Source of the DNA: Bacteroidota bacterium
GTDB taxonomy: Bacteria; Bacteroidota; Ignavibacteria; Kapaibacteriales; UBA2268
Assembly (NCBI GenBank): GCA_021780815.1
Contig: JAJXYC010000013.1
Coordinates: 1 to 64,000, forward strand
Direction of reading: 5' to 3'
Length of the DNA stretch: 64,000 bases
Shown: positions 45,282 to 54,279 of the stretch, piece by piece
Numbering within the stretch: the first letter of the stretch is position 1
How the letters are laid out: every line of letters begins with the position of its first letter
Translations under genes and position numbers: made by a program
The notes under the pieces: generated by a model
Seen by the model: the letters and a program-made list of their open reading frames with translations, nothing else
What the model was told of the DNA's origin: nothing
The model's database searches: none

Positions 45282-47897
45282 TTATAATGCTCCTAGTAGA
45301 TACCACTGATTACCGTCAGATATAATCATAAAAATAGAACGATTTGATGTGCTAAGTATTAGGTACTTTTTGGTTTCAACCATATCTACACCATTTCCCA
45401 GATAGATTGTTACAGTTGAACTACTTACGGTTCTGATGATATAGCTCCTCCATTTAACGGTACTTGCAAGAGGTAAAAAAAGTGTGTCGCTTTTGCTAAA
45501 ATTGGCGAATATAATATAATATGGGTCTGATGCTTTAATTGTTGTTTTACCGGTCAAAGTAACAATACCATAACCTACTGAACCATTAATTTGAAATGTT
45601 GAAAGTGGCGATGTTGTTCCAACTCCTATCTTCCCGTCTGCTTTTAATGTCATTGCTGTTGAATTGTTTGTTTTGAACGACATATCAGTGCTATCAGTTG
45701 TTCCGATAAAATTATTGTTTGAATCTAAACCACTATTTCCTGATGTGGACCATAAAGAATTAGCATGATTTTGGGTTATTAAAGTGTCCCAATTATTATT
45801 AGCATATACTTTTAATTTGTTAGTTCTACCATCAAAATAAACTGCACCATTTGTAGAATTTACATTAGGGGTTGTATTTTGAGGGTCAAAATAAATTACT
45901 TTTGGGTCGATAGTTCCCGAAACTATTAAATCTTGTTCAATCCATACATCACCATTAATTCTAACTAATACAGAATCATTAGGCGAAGTTGTAGTTCCAA
46001 CTAATAGTTTTCCATCATTTTGCAATCTCATTCTTTCGGTAGCATCAGTAGAAAATTTTAAATTCAAATTTTCATTTTGGTTCAATATAGCATTGCCTGA
46101 AGAATCTATACCCACATCAAAACCATCAGAAACACTTTGACCTGTTGTAGTTCCGGCGGTAAATTTATGATAAGTTGATTGACCTGTTCCTCCGTCTTGA
46201 TGCAATAAGTCTGTTGGACTTGAAAGACCAATGCCGATGTTGCCTGTTCCTAAAATTCTCATTCTTTCAGTATTATTAGTGCTTATAACTAATGGCTGGT
46301 TGTTTATGGAACCTAAAATTTCAGTTCCATTTAAATTATTTCCTGTCAATGCCCAACCTGTCGAACCACCAGGTGATTGTGGCTCCCATTGACTTAAAGT
46401 ATTATTCCAAGTTAGAATTTGTCCATTCGTGGGAGCTGTATTACTTACACTGTTTCCTTGCAACTTTGCAACACTGGGGTTTGGATAAGTGCCTGATAAA
46501 TCCCCTCCGGCAGCTGTGCCTGTCCCTATTTTATCGTTAAAAGTAGTCCAATCTATTGAACTTAAATAACCATCTGTCGTTCCATTTGCTTGTGGTATTG
46601 AAATTGTATTGCCAGTTCTTGAAAGAGGTGTATTAAAAGTTAATGTATTTTCTTTATTATTAAAACTTGTCCAATCCGTTGAACTTAATAATCCCGTTGT
46701 TGTTCCATTTGCTGTTGCTATATCAATACTTGTTCCAGTTCCAATTACAGCGTTAGTTCCACCCGCAATTGTAACTGCACTTGTGTTACTCGATAAATTA
46801 CCTTTTGTTAATATTGGTTCATACACGCCATTATGATTATGGTCGCTCCTCGATGCTGTGTTTGCTGTCCCATTTCCACCAAAAAGTACACTTATTGTTT
46901 GACCAGTAATATCAATTCCATTTCCTGCTGTGTATGTTGCTGTATTATCTGTTGATGGTGTCCAATTTGTGCCATTCCATTTCAATACTTCTCCATTATT
47001 TGGAACAGTATTTGAAACTGCATACCCTTGCAATTTTGCAACACTGGGGTTTGGATAAGTGCCTGATAAATCCCCTCCGGCAGCTGTGCCTGTCCCTATT
47101 TTATCGTTAAAAGTAGTCCAATCTATTGAACTTAAATAACCATCTGTCGTTCCATTTGCTTGTGGTATTGAAATTGTATTGCCAGTTCTTGAAAGAGGTG
47201 TATTAAAAGTTAATGTATTTTCTTTATTATTAAAACTTGTCCAATCTGTTGAACTTAATAATCCCGTTGTTGTTCCATTTGCTGTTGCTATATCAATACT
47301 TGTTCCAGTTCCAATTACAGCGTTAGTTCCACCCGCAATTGTAATACCATTTGTTGTAGTGGACAAATTACCAATTGAAGAGGTTCCTGTGCCACCTTTA
47401 ACAACAGGCAAAATTCCATTTGTTTCATTTGTTGCTAAATCAACTGCATCGGTTGTCGAACCAGTTCCGACAAATTTATTTGCCTGAATCGAACCAGTTC
47501 CAGATGGAAATAAGGAAGATCCAGAAGCAACCTCCATTGTTGCAGAATTGTTTATGCCTGAACTAATTTTATCAAAAGGAAAAGTTGAAGTTGAGGCAAT
47601 CAAAGCAATCCAATTTGGAGAAGCAGGTGTCCCCGAGTTATAATAAAAAAGATTATTATCTGTGCAATAAACAATAAGCCCATTTGCAGGGTTTGCAATA
47701 CTATTTCTTTCACTTATAGTCATTCTTGGAATTAACAATCCTCTTTTGGTTGCCATTGATGATACATCAAGATGCAAAATAGCCGAATTATCGGGAGTAG
47801 TTGTTCCTATCCCAACATTTTCAGTCTGTCCATAAGATGAACTTGTCAGGTATACGATAAATCCAATAATTAAAAAGGAGTTAAATAGTCTTTTCAT
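45282..47897 (-). CDS. GIGTT-type fibre-like secreted protein with internal duplication
   Basis: The 871-residue protein has a signal peptide (to about residue 23, YG-Q) followed by the segment ENVGIGTTTPDNSAILHLD and RGLLIPRMTISERNSIANP. This opening is common in Bacteroidota surface proteins and resembles phage tail-fibre shafts. The middle has shaft-like repeats (STDWTSFNNKENTLTFNTPL, GTGTAAGGDLSGTYPNPSVA), present twice with almost identical DNA. Further GIG-type turns follow (GNIGIGLSSPTDLLHQDGG, GKIGVGTTSPLSTFQING). No S74 chaperone domain is evident at the end, which is a beta-rich head. It is the first structural gene of the surface block and lies 48 bases before the 4097-aa gene. A trimeric fibre or adhesin is plausible. 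Confidence 0.82.
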   Translation of the reverse strand: MKRLFNSFLIIGFIVYLTSSSYGQTENVGIGTTTPDNSAILHLDVSSMATKRGLLIPRMTISERNSIANPANGLIVYCTDNNLFYYNSGTPASPNWIALIASTSTFPFDKISSGINNSATMEVASGSSLFPSGTGSIQANKFVGTGSTTDAVDLATNETNGILPVVKGGTGTSSIGNLSTTTNGITIAGGTNAVIGTGTSIDIATANGTTTGLLSSTDWTSFNNKENTLTFNTPLSRTGNTISIPQANGTTDGYLSSIDWTTFNDKIGTGTAAGGDLSGTYPNPSVAKLQGYAVSNTVPNNGEVLKWNGTNWTPSTDNTATYTAGNGIDITGQTISVLFGGNGTANTASRSDHNHNGVYEPILTKGNLSSNTSAVTIAGGTNAVIGTGTSIDIATANGTTTGLLSSTDWTSFNNKENTLTFNTPLSRTGNTISIPQANGTTDGYLSSIDWTTFNDKIGTGTAAGGDLSGTYPNPSVAKLQGNSVSNTAPTNGQILTWNNTLSQWEPQSPGGSTGWALTGNNLNGTEILGSINNQPLVISTNNTERMRILGTGNIGIGLSSPTDLLHQDGGTGQSTYHKFTAGTTTGQSVSDGFDVGIDSSGNAILNQNENLNLKFSTDATERMRLQNDGKLLVGTTTSPNDSVLVRINGDVWIEQDLIVSGTIDPKVIYFDPQNTTPNVNSTNGAVYFDGRTNKLKVYANNNWDTLITQNHANSLWSTSGNSGLDSNNNFIGTTDSTDMSFKTNNSTAMTLKADGKIGVGTTSPLSTFQINGSVGYGIVTLTGKTTIKASDPYYIIFANFSKSDTLFLPLASTVKWRSYIIRTVSSSTVTIYLGNGVDMVETKKYLILSTSNRSIFMIISDGNQWYLLGAL
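46456..46774. repeat. 319-bp direct repeat, copy A
   Basis: By eye this segment matches 47026-47344, offset 570 bases (190 codons), with only two differences found (46464 and 46677). It encodes part of the shaft repeat of the 871-aa protein. The near identity, including silent positions, indicates recent duplication or gene conversion. Confidence 0.9.
47026..47344. repeat. 319-bp direct repeat, copy B
   Basis: Partner of the copy at 46456-46774. Both copies are in the same frame of the 871-aa gene, so unequal crossing-over would add or remove exactly 190 residues without breaking the frame. Confidence 0.9.
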
Positions 47898-48071
47898 AAT
47901 AAATGTACATTTTTAAACTGCAAATTAATAAAAAATTAAAAAAAATAATTAATTATTGATATTTTTTTATAAATATACTATAATATAAATTAACGAATTA
48001 AAAAAACATTGTTTTACGTAATAATACGTAGTTTTATATTACATCAACACAATAAAGTCATCATACTTTGG

Positions 48072-48737
48072 TTAATCTACTATATTTTTTGAATTAATTA
48101 TAGCAAAACGGACTAATTGTGCTGCATTTTTTAATCCGAATTTTTTAATTAAATTATGTCTATGAGTTTCAACAGTTCTAATACTTAAATTTAATTTTTC
48201 GCTTATTTCCTGGTTAGTATTACCATCGGCTATTAATTTTAATATTTCTTGTTCTCGTTTTGTGATAGAGACATTCAAATCATTAGTTTCGTCATAAGTC
48301 ATTTTTCTATCTCGTATCAGTTTTAAAATAGATTTGCTGAAAACTCTGTCGCCTTTGATAACATTAAAGACTGCTTCTTGTAAAATTTTAGCGGAAACAC
48401 CTTTGGTCAAATAACCATCAGCACCAGCCAATAAAGCTTTTTCAATATGTTGAAAATCTTCGAAAGCAGTGAGCATAATAAATGCCGTGTTTGGGCTTTC
48501 TTTTTTAGCAATTGGAATAGCTTCAATTCCTGACATTTTTGGCATAAAAATATCAACAAAAGCAATATCAGGATTAAATTTTTTGCAAGAATTAATTAGT
48601 TCCAATCCATTAGTTGCTTCATCAACAATTTGTATCAATTTGGAAAATGATAAAAGTTTTCTTATACCAACTCTTACAACTTCGTGGTCATCGGCAATTA
48701 CGATTTTAATTGGATTTTCATCATTGTAAAGTAACAT
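48072..48737 (-). CDS. NarL/LuxR-family response regulator
   Basis: The 221-residue protein has a receiver domain (residues 9-125: acidic pair DD16-17, phospho-acceptor Asp62 in AFVDIFMPKMSG, Lys near GYLTKG) and a C-terminal LuxR-type HTH (about 155-215: ITKREQEILKLIADG, NQEISEKLNLSIRTVETHRH). Phosphorylation should allow dimeric DNA binding. No kinase gene is adjacent; the closest is about 25 kb away at the other end of the surface block. It lies 174 bases upstream of the surface-protein run on the same strand, so it is a candidate regulator of that run. That link is positional. Confidence 0.94.
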   Translation of the reverse strand: MLLYNDENPIKIVIADDHEVVRVGIRKLLSFSKLIQIVDEATNGLELINSCKKFNPDIAFVDIFMPKMSGIEAIPIAKKESPNTAFIMLTAFEDFQHIEKALLAGADGYLTKGVSAKILQEAVFNVIKGDRVFSKSILKLIRDRKMTYDETNDLNVSITKREQEILKLIADGNTNQEISEKLNLSIRTVETHRHNLIKKFGLKNAAQLVRFAIINSKNIVD

Positions 48738-48786
48738 AATTTTTTTAATTGTTTTATTTATGAAAAATAAAAGTATATGTGATAAA

Positions 48787-50748
48787 TTAAATTTTAATAA
48801 TACTTTTTAAATTTTCTATTTTTTCTAAGAAAGCAGACGAGTCTGCATCGCTTGGCATACGCCAGTCTCCTCTTGGGGATAAAGATACAGTACCAATTTT
48901 TACGCCATCAGTAAAGCAAGACCTTTTAAATTGGTTTTGGAAAAATCGCTTATAAAAAGTTTTTAATGTTTGTTTAATAGTTCCAAAATCATATAAATCT
49001 TGAAATGCGAATTCAGCATAAAGTGCTAATTTCTTAATATTAAATCCAAAGCGAATTCCATAATACAAAAAGAAATCGTGTAAAAGATAAGGTCCGAGAA
49101 TTTTTTCAGTTTCTTGATCTATCTTTCCTTCTTCGTTTGCCGGTAAAAGTTCAGGTGAAATTGGAGTATCTAATATATCATATAGAATTTCTCGTGATAA
49201 TATATCAAATTTATTTTCAGCATACCATTTAATCAAGGTTTTGATTAATGTCTTTGGAATAGAAGCATTTACATTATACATTGAAATATGGTCGGCATTG
49301 TAAGTACTCCAACCAAGAGCGATCTCAGATAAATCGCCTGTTCCAACAACAATGCCATTAACTTTATTAGCATAATCCATTAAAATATGAGTTCGTCGCC
49401 TTGCTTGAGCATTTTCGTAAACTATTGTTGTTTGATTTTTATTGAAATCAATATCTTTGAAGTGTTGCAAGGTTGAATTTTCAATTGGAATCAATAAATA
49501 ATTAATTTTAAGAATCTCGGATAAACTTTGAGCATTATTTTTAGTTCTATGAGTTGTTCCGAAGCCTGGCATAGAAATACCGTAAATCCCATTTATATCA
49601 TAATTTAATTTTTTAAAGGCTTCATAACTTACCAACAAAGCTAAAGTAGAATCAATTCCACCAGAAACACCTATAACAACTTTATTTGCTCCGATTTGCA
49701 ATAGTCTTCTTGCTAATGCACTTGCTTGCATATTAATTATTTCATTGCAAGCGACACCAATTTCTTGTGCTGTTTTAGGGATAAATGGTGTTTGAGAAAT
49801 ATTTCTATACAGTTGCTTCGTTTCAGTTTCGTTGAATGTAAAATAAATAATTTGAGGTTCAATTAAATTTTTCTTGTTAAGGAATGTAGCATTTTTTTCT
49901 CTTTCATTAGTGATTATATCCAAATCGCAATCACTAACAATCATAAGATTGTTTAAAGAAAATCTTTCTGATTCAGCAAGAAGTTTCCCATTTTCATAAA
50001 TCAAGCAATGTCCAGAAAAAACTAAATCTGTTGTAGATTCCCAAAGGGAAGCAGAGGCATAAGCATAAATTGAGTTTGTTCTTGCTGATTGGCTCCTAAT
50101 TAGTTCTTTTCTATATTCTTTTTTACCTAACAGTTCATTACTAGCAGATAAATTTAATATCAAATTAGCACCTTGTAAAGCTAAATCTGAACTTATTGGC
50201 TTTACTGCCCATAAATCTTCGCAAATTTCAACTCCAAAAGTAAATTTACTATTATTCACGCATTTAAAAATTAAATTGTTGCCAATTGGTATTGTGTTGT
50301 CTAAAAAAGTAACTGATTTTGTGGTTAAATCATCGGCAGAATTGAACCATCTTTTTTCGTAAAATTCGTTATTGTTTGGCAAGTAAGTTTTTACAGGGAA
50401 TCCTAATATTTTTCCTTTAAAAATAACTGCCGACGAGTTGTACAGTTTTGATTCAATTAAAAGTGGAAATCCAACAATGATTATTTCATCAATTTCTTTG
50501 GAATAATTTAAAATTTCACTAATCCCGTCCAATGCAAGTTCTTGCAATTCATTATTGAAAAATAAATCACCGCAAGAATAACCTGTAATACTTAATTCAG
50601 GGAATAAAACTATATGCGAACCTTTTGCTTTTGATTCATTGATTATTTTTTTGATTTGGCTAACATTAAAAGTTACATCAGAAATGCGAATTTCAGGTGA
50701 TGCAACGGCAACTCTTACAATATTAAAATCAAGTAATTTAAATCCCAT
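48787..50748 (-). CDS. nadE: Glutamine-dependent NAD+ synthetase
   Basis: The enzyme amidates nicotinic acid adenine dinucleotide to NAD+ using glutamine, the last step of NAD synthesis. The 653-residue protein has an N-terminal nitrilase-type glutaminase with the catalytic triad Glu51 (FPELSITGYSC), Lys120 (PVKTYLPN) and Cys176 (GVEICEDLW). The C-terminal synthetase has the ATP pyrophosphatase loop SGGIDS (362-367) and VGTGDLSEIALGW. Length fits the two-domain form. Two overlapping-type TAAATTTG elements (50760-50753 and 50770-50763, minus strand) precede the ATG by 4 and 14 bases. A long inverted repeat lies between it and the upstream DUF948-like gene. Confidence 0.96.
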   Translation of the reverse strand: MGFKLLDFNIVRVAVASPEIRISDVTFNVSQIKKIINESKAKGSHIVLFPELSITGYSCGDLFFNNELQELALDGISEILNYSKEIDEIIIVGFPLLIESKLYNSSAVIFKGKILGFPVKTYLPNNNEFYEKRWFNSADDLTTKSVTFLDNTIPIGNNLIFKCVNNSKFTFGVEICEDLWAVKPISSDLALQGANLILNLSASNELLGKKEYRKELIRSQSARTNSIYAYASASLWESTTDLVFSGHCLIYENGKLLAESERFSLNNLMIVSDCDLDIITNEREKNATFLNKKNLIEPQIIYFTFNETETKQLYRNISQTPFIPKTAQEIGVACNEIINMQASALARRLLQIGANKVVIGVSGGIDSTLALLVSYEAFKKLNYDINGIYGISMPGFGTTHRTKNNAQSLSEILKINYLLIPIENSTLQHFKDIDFNKNQTTIVYENAQARRRTHILMDYANKVNGIVVGTGDLSEIALGWSTYNADHISMYNVNASIPKTLIKTLIKWYAENKFDILSREILYDILDTPISPELLPANEEGKIDQETEKILGPYLLHDFFLYYGIRFGFNIKKLALYAEFAFQDLYDFGTIKQTLKTFYKRFFQNQFKRSCFTDGVKIGTVSLSPRGDWRMPSDADSSAFLEKIENLKSIIKI

Positions 50749-50816
50749 AAAACAAATTTAAACAAATTTAAACAACATAAATTTTGGAATAATCTTAATT
50801 ATTTTTATATATTTTG

Positions 50817-50869
50817 AGGAGGTTATCTAAATGTTAATTTCGCATAAAAATACTTTTAGGTAACCTCCT
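50817..50869 (-). terminator. 15-bp inverted repeat between the DUF948-like gene and nadE
   Basis: AGGAGGTTATCTAAA (50817-50831) pairs with TTTAGGTAACCTCCT (50855-50869) with one G-T wobble and a 23-base loop. It lies 25 bases after the DUF948-like stop on the minus strand and has no strong U tract. It may end that transcript or act as a leader element of nadE. Confidence 0.5.
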
Positions 50870-50894
50870 ATATTTGAATTTCGATTTTCCAAAT

Positions 50895-51344
50895 TTACCT
50901 ATCTTCTTTTTTTTCTAAATGTCTATTTTTTTTAGTTGGGAAAATTGACTTAATCTTTGTAAACACATCAGTAAAATTTGTAATAAAATTAACGGCTTTT
51001 TCAATAGAATTAATAGAATTACGGAAAATTCCACCTACATCATCTAAAGCAACAATAACATTATTAGCTTTATTATCAACTTTACGGACTAATTCCGTAA
51101 TTTCATTTGACATTTCATCAATCTTTTCCAAACTGGTAGAAGCTTGTTTAACAAAGCTATGAATATCAAGTATCATCAAGTCAATTTTTTCTAATGTTGT
51201 GTTTAATTGCTTAGATTGCTCATTAATTCTCAATCTTGTTTCATCGATTAGCTGAGTAGTTTTACTTACAAAGACAATTAGAAAAATAGATAAAATAACG
51301 AAAAGCACTAAAGCAATCATAGCTACAACATAAAAGATACCCAT
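50895..51344 (-). CDS. DUF948-like membrane-anchored coiled-coil protein
   Basis: The 149-residue protein has one N-terminal transmembrane helix (about 3-27, IFYVVAMIALVLFVILSIFL) followed by a long amphipathic coiled coil (about 30-130, INEQSKQLNTTLEKIDLMIL, EMSNEITELVRKVDN). It ends in a basic tail. This plan matches DUF948 proteins of Gram-positives and Bacteroidota, whose exact function is unknown; they are often linked to envelope stress. It follows the YtxH-domain gene by 23 bases, a common pairing. It should sit in the inner membrane with its coil in the cytoplasm or periplasm. The family name rests on layout and context. Confidence 0.78.
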   Translation of the reverse strand: MGIFYVVAMIALVLFVILSIFLIVFVSKTTQLIDETRLRINEQSKQLNTTLEKIDLMILDIHSFVKQASTSLEKIDEMSNEITELVRKVDNKANNVIVALDDVGGIFRNSINSIEKAVNFITNFTDVFTKIKSIFPTKKNRHLEKKEDR

Positions 51345-51367
51345 AAATCCTCACTTAATAAAGATTG

Positions 51368-51766
51368 TTAATTTTCGCTTTTAAATTCATTTTTAAAAGC
51401 TTCTATTCCCGCTTTAACACCACTTGGCACTTGACCCGCTTTATTTTTTGCATCAGCCAAGATGTCTTCTGCTTTGTGGATTAAATCTTCGGCTTGTTGT
51501 TTTGCCGATTCAACAATTGCTTGTGCTTTTTCTTTACCTTCATTATAAGTATTGAAGGTTTGTTCTTTTACTTTTTCAGTAGTATTAGCAAAATAATTTT
51601 GTGCTTTCCCGTAAACTTCGTTTGTTGTGTCAACAAGTTGTTTTCTAAATTCTAAGCCGGGTTTTGGTGCATAAAGTAACGCTACTAATGCTCCAATTGC
51701 TCCTCCAACAACTGAACCGATTACTAAACCTTTCATAAAATCATTTGAATGTTCTTCGTTTGCCAT
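51368..51766 (-). CDS. YtxH-domain protein
   Basis: The start is placed at ATG 51766 (MANEEHSND), since GGAGG lies 5-6 bases before it; the in-frame ATG at 51778 lies before this site. The 132-residue protein has a glycine-rich membrane segment GLVIGSVVGGAIGALVALLY followed by APKPGLEFRKQL, which is the YtxH (general stress protein) signature. A Lys/Glu/Ala-rich amphipathic helix follows (KVKEQTFNTYNEGKEKAQAI, SAKQQAEDLIHKAED). YtxH proteins are often stress-induced, but their biochemical role is not known. It is the first gene of a two-gene unit with the DUF948-like protein. Confidence 0.9.
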   Translation of the reverse strand: MANEEHSNDFMKGLVIGSVVGGAIGALVALLYAPKPGLEFRKQLVDTTNEVYGKAQNYFANTTEKVKEQTFNTYNEGKEKAQAIVESAKQQAEDLIHKAEDILADAKNKAGQVPSGVKAGIEAFKNEFKSEN

Positions 51767-51880
51767 TTTAACCTCCATTAATAATTTTTATTTACATTAT
51801 TTTAACGTAATATATAAAAATTAATTTTATTATTTGTATATATTTAATTAATTTATTACATTGGTATTATATGCCCAAAA

Positions 51881-52396
51881 TCAAGCAATCCATTCTAAAG
51901 GAATTTCTTGTGATGTAAAGATCATTTCAATTAGTTCTCTAACTGCACCGTTCCCGCCTGATTTAATACAGACATAATCAACTAATTTTTTAACACAATT
52001 AGAAGCATCATTCGGGCAGGCTGAAAATCCAGCAATTTTGATAGCAGGGATATCATTTAAATCATCTCCTATATATGCAATTTCTTCAAGTTTAACGCTC
52101 AATTCTTGTGCCAAATTTTTTAATGCAATATCTTTTTGACGAACTCCGAAAATCACATTTTTTATGTTCAATTTTTCGGCTCTTTTAGCAACCATAAGAT
52201 TTGTTTCGCTTGTTAAAATTGCAGTTTGAAAACCACGCTTGTGCATTAAATCAATTCCCATACCATCTCTGGTTGAAAATTTCTTCATTACATCGCCATC
52301 AGATGTGTAATACATTGACGCATCTGTCAATGTCCCATCTACATCCATTACAAGCAATTTGATGTTTTTTAACTTATTCTTCTGTTTTTCGTCCAT
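51881..52396 (-). CDS. kdsC: KdsC-type HAD phosphatase (3-deoxy-manno-octulosonate-8-phosphatase)
   Basis: KdsC removes phosphate from KDO-8-phosphate in the pathway to the inner core of lipopolysaccharide. The 171-residue protein is the small tetrameric C0 HAD type with no cap: nucleophile motif VMDVDGTLTD (Asp18, Asp20), ILTSE, a Lys in VRQKDIALK, and IGDDLNDIPAI. The segment YYTSDGDVMKKFSTRDGMGI is characteristic. Related phosphatases for other sialic or nonulosonic acids share this fold, so the substrate is likely but not certain; no kdsA or kdsB gene is adjacent. It is divergent from prmA, with a 67-base gap. Confidence 0.9.
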   Translation of the reverse strand: MDEKQKNKLKNIKLLVMDVDGTLTDASMYYTSDGDVMKKFSTRDGMGIDLMHKRGFQTAILTSETNLMVAKRAEKLNIKNVIFGVRQKDIALKNLAQELSVKLEEIAYIGDDLNDIPAIKIAGFSACPNDASNCVKKLVDYVCIKSGGNGAVRELIEMIFTSQEIPLEWIA

Positions 52397-52463
52397 ATTT
52401 ACAATATATTTCTAATTTTGACGATTATGAAAATTATAATTTTGATTTTTACTAAAAATCTTT

Positions 52464-53303
52464 ATGAAAGAATTTAAAAATATTACATTATCAATCCCAG
52501 AAGAATTATTTGAACTTACTTTTGCTACTTTAATGGATTTTTCAACACTTGGAATCAGAGAAGATTACGACAAATTAATTATAACTTTTGAAAGTACAAA
52601 TTGGAATGATGAAGTCAAAAATGAATTGTTAGACGCAATAAAATCTTTTTATCCAGATGTAGAAATTTTAAATGAAGAGTTAATATTAGCTCAAAATTGG
52701 AATGAGGAATGGGAGCGAAATGTGCCAATCATTCAAATTTCTGATAAAGTTGCGATTACTCCTAAATGGAAAAAGCATGAAATTGATGTAGAACTGCCAA
52801 TTATTATTAATCCTAAAATGTCTTTTGGCACTGGACAACACGAAACAACAAGATTAATTTGCAAATTAATGGAAGAATATGTTGTCCCTGATGAATTGTG
52901 GGTTGATGCTGGGACAGGTACTGGGGTTTTAGCAATTCTTGCCGCTAAGTTAGGAGCAAAGAAAGTTTTTGCTTTCGATAATAATTCCTGGGCTGTAGAA
53001 AATACTTCTGAAAATATAATTTTAAATTCAGTTGAAAGTATTATTACTGTTACAGAAAGCGATATTGATGATTACATTTTTCCTACTTGCAATGGAATTG
53101 TGGCTAATTTATATGCCAACTTAATTCTTTCGTCTTTGGATAAATTCTATAACTCATTAAAAGAAAATAATGGTAAACTTCTTGTTTCTGGGATTTTAGT
53201 TTATGATGAGGCAGAAATCATTCAAAAAACATTATCGTTGGGGTTTCGATTAATTAAAGAAACACAAGAAGCAGAATGGGTTGCTCTTGCTTTCCAATCT
53301 TAA
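52464..53303 (+). CDS. prmA: Ribosomal protein L11 methyltransferase
   Basis: PrmA trimethylates the N-terminus and lysines of ribosomal protein L11 using S-adenosylmethionine. The 279-residue protein has an N-terminal substrate-recognition domain and the MTase domain with MSFGTGQHETTRLI, DAGTGTGVLAILAAKLGA and, in place of the usual NI(L)ANI, VANLYANLILSS. The N-terminal W-N-E-E-W motif (LAQNWNEEWERN) is typical. A TAATTTTG element (52437-52444) lies 19 bases before the ATG. It is followed after 8 bases by a ppx/gppA gene and probably shares its transcript. Confidence 0.93.
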   Translation: MKEFKNITLSIPEELFELTFATLMDFSTLGIREDYDKLIITFESTNWNDEVKNELLDAIKSFYPDVEILNEELILAQNWNEEWERNVPIIQISDKVAITPKWKKHEIDVELPIIINPKMSFGTGQHETTRLICKLMEEYVVPDELWVDAGTGTGVLAILAAKLGAKKVFAFDNNSWAVENTSENIILNSVESIITVTESDIDDYIFPTCNGIVANLYANLILSSLDKFYNSLKENNGKLLVSGILVYDEAEIIQKTLSLGFRLIKETQEAEWVALAFQS

Positions 53304-53311
53304 AATAAATT

Positions 53312-54220
53312 ATGAAAATAGCTGCTATTGATATTGGAACTAATTCTTTTATTTTATTAATTGCTGAAATTATCAATGGAAAGATTATTCCAATTGTTGA
53401 AGAGTTTGCAATACCCAGATTAGGTGAAAATATTGCACATACATATTTAATTTCTCACGATGCGATAGAAAGATCTATTAAAGTTTTAAAGCATTTCAAA
53501 AAAATTATTGATGATAATAAGGTACAAAATGTTTACCCAATAGGAACTGCCGTGTTAAGAGAAGCAAAAAATGGCAATATTGTTGCTCCATTACTTTCAG
53601 AAATTTTAGGTGTTCCTATTAAAGTTATTTCGGGGGAAGAAGAATCGGAATTAAGCTTTATTGGTGCTATTTCTAACTTTAAAGATGAGCAAGAAATTTT
53701 AACTACAATTGATATTGGTGGGGGAAGCACTGAATTAGTTATCGGGTCAAAAGAAAAAATAATTAATAGAATTTCTATACCAATTGGAGCATCTAAAATT
53801 AAGGAATTGTTTTTTTCTAATGACCAATATTTTGATGACTTTATTGAATTAGCTAATTCGTTTATTGATAAGAAATTAGAAAATACAGATAAATTTTTTT
53901 CTAATAAACTTGTTGGTATCGGTGGAACAATCACCACATTAGCCTTTATTTTATCAGGAATTAATACTTACAATGATAATATCATTAATGGTTTTCAACT
54001 TACTTTCAATGACAATTATTTGTTATTTCAAAAACTAACAAATTTTACACCATTTGAGCTAGCTAAGCATTTCAATATTGATTTAAAAAGAGCGGACATT
54101 TTATTGTCGGGGCAATTAATTTTAATGAAGATACAAGAAAAATTTAAAAAGAAGGACATACAAGTAAGTTCAAAAGGTTTAAGATTTGGGGTGATTGAAA
54201 AATATTTAAGAATGAAATAA
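53312..54220 (+). CDS. Ppx/GppA family phosphatase
   Basis: These ASKHA-fold enzymes degrade polyphosphate or convert pppGpp to ppGpp. The 302-residue protein is the short, two-domain form: phosphate-1 loop AIDIGTNSFILLIAE, the YPIGTAVLREAKN segment, EESELSFIGA with the catalytic Glu, IDIGGGSTELVIG, and GIGGTITTLAFIL. The C-terminal HD domain of long GppA/Ppx proteins is absent, as in many Bacteroidota enzymes. It lies 8 bases after prmA. Polyphosphatase and guanosine pentaphosphatase activities cannot be told apart from sequence alone. Confidence 0.92.
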   Translation: MKIAAIDIGTNSFILLIAEIINGKIIPIVEEFAIPRLGENIAHTYLISHDAIERSIKVLKHFKKIIDDNKVQNVYPIGTAVLREAKNGNIVAPLLSEILGVPIKVISGEEESELSFIGAISNFKDEQEILTTIDIGGGSTELVIGSKEKIINRISIPIGASKIKELFFSNDQYFDDFIELANSFIDKKLENTDKFFSNKLVGIGGTITTLAFILSGINTYNDNIINGFQLTFNDNYLLFQKLTNFTPFELAKHFNIDLKRADILLSGQLILMKIQEKFKKKDIQVSSKGLRFGVIEKYLRMK

Positions 54221-54279
54221 TGATGTAGTTCAAAATCAAATATAAAAAATATAAACGTCATAAAATAAAAAGGGAAAAA

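Noticed and set aside
46609-47487. Two plus-strand frames with identical N-termini that could be read as duplicated genes
   Set aside because: Their identity is only the antisense image of the 319-bp duplication in the 871-aa gene.
45282-47897. Prophage tail-fibre gene
   Set aside because: It has a Sec signal peptide and no phage structural, packaging or integrase genes are adjacent; GIGTT-type proteins are common non-phage surface proteins in Bacteroidota.
53533-53937. 134-aa minus-strand frame
   Set aside because: Antisense to the Ppx/GppA gene, whose catalytic motifs are intact.
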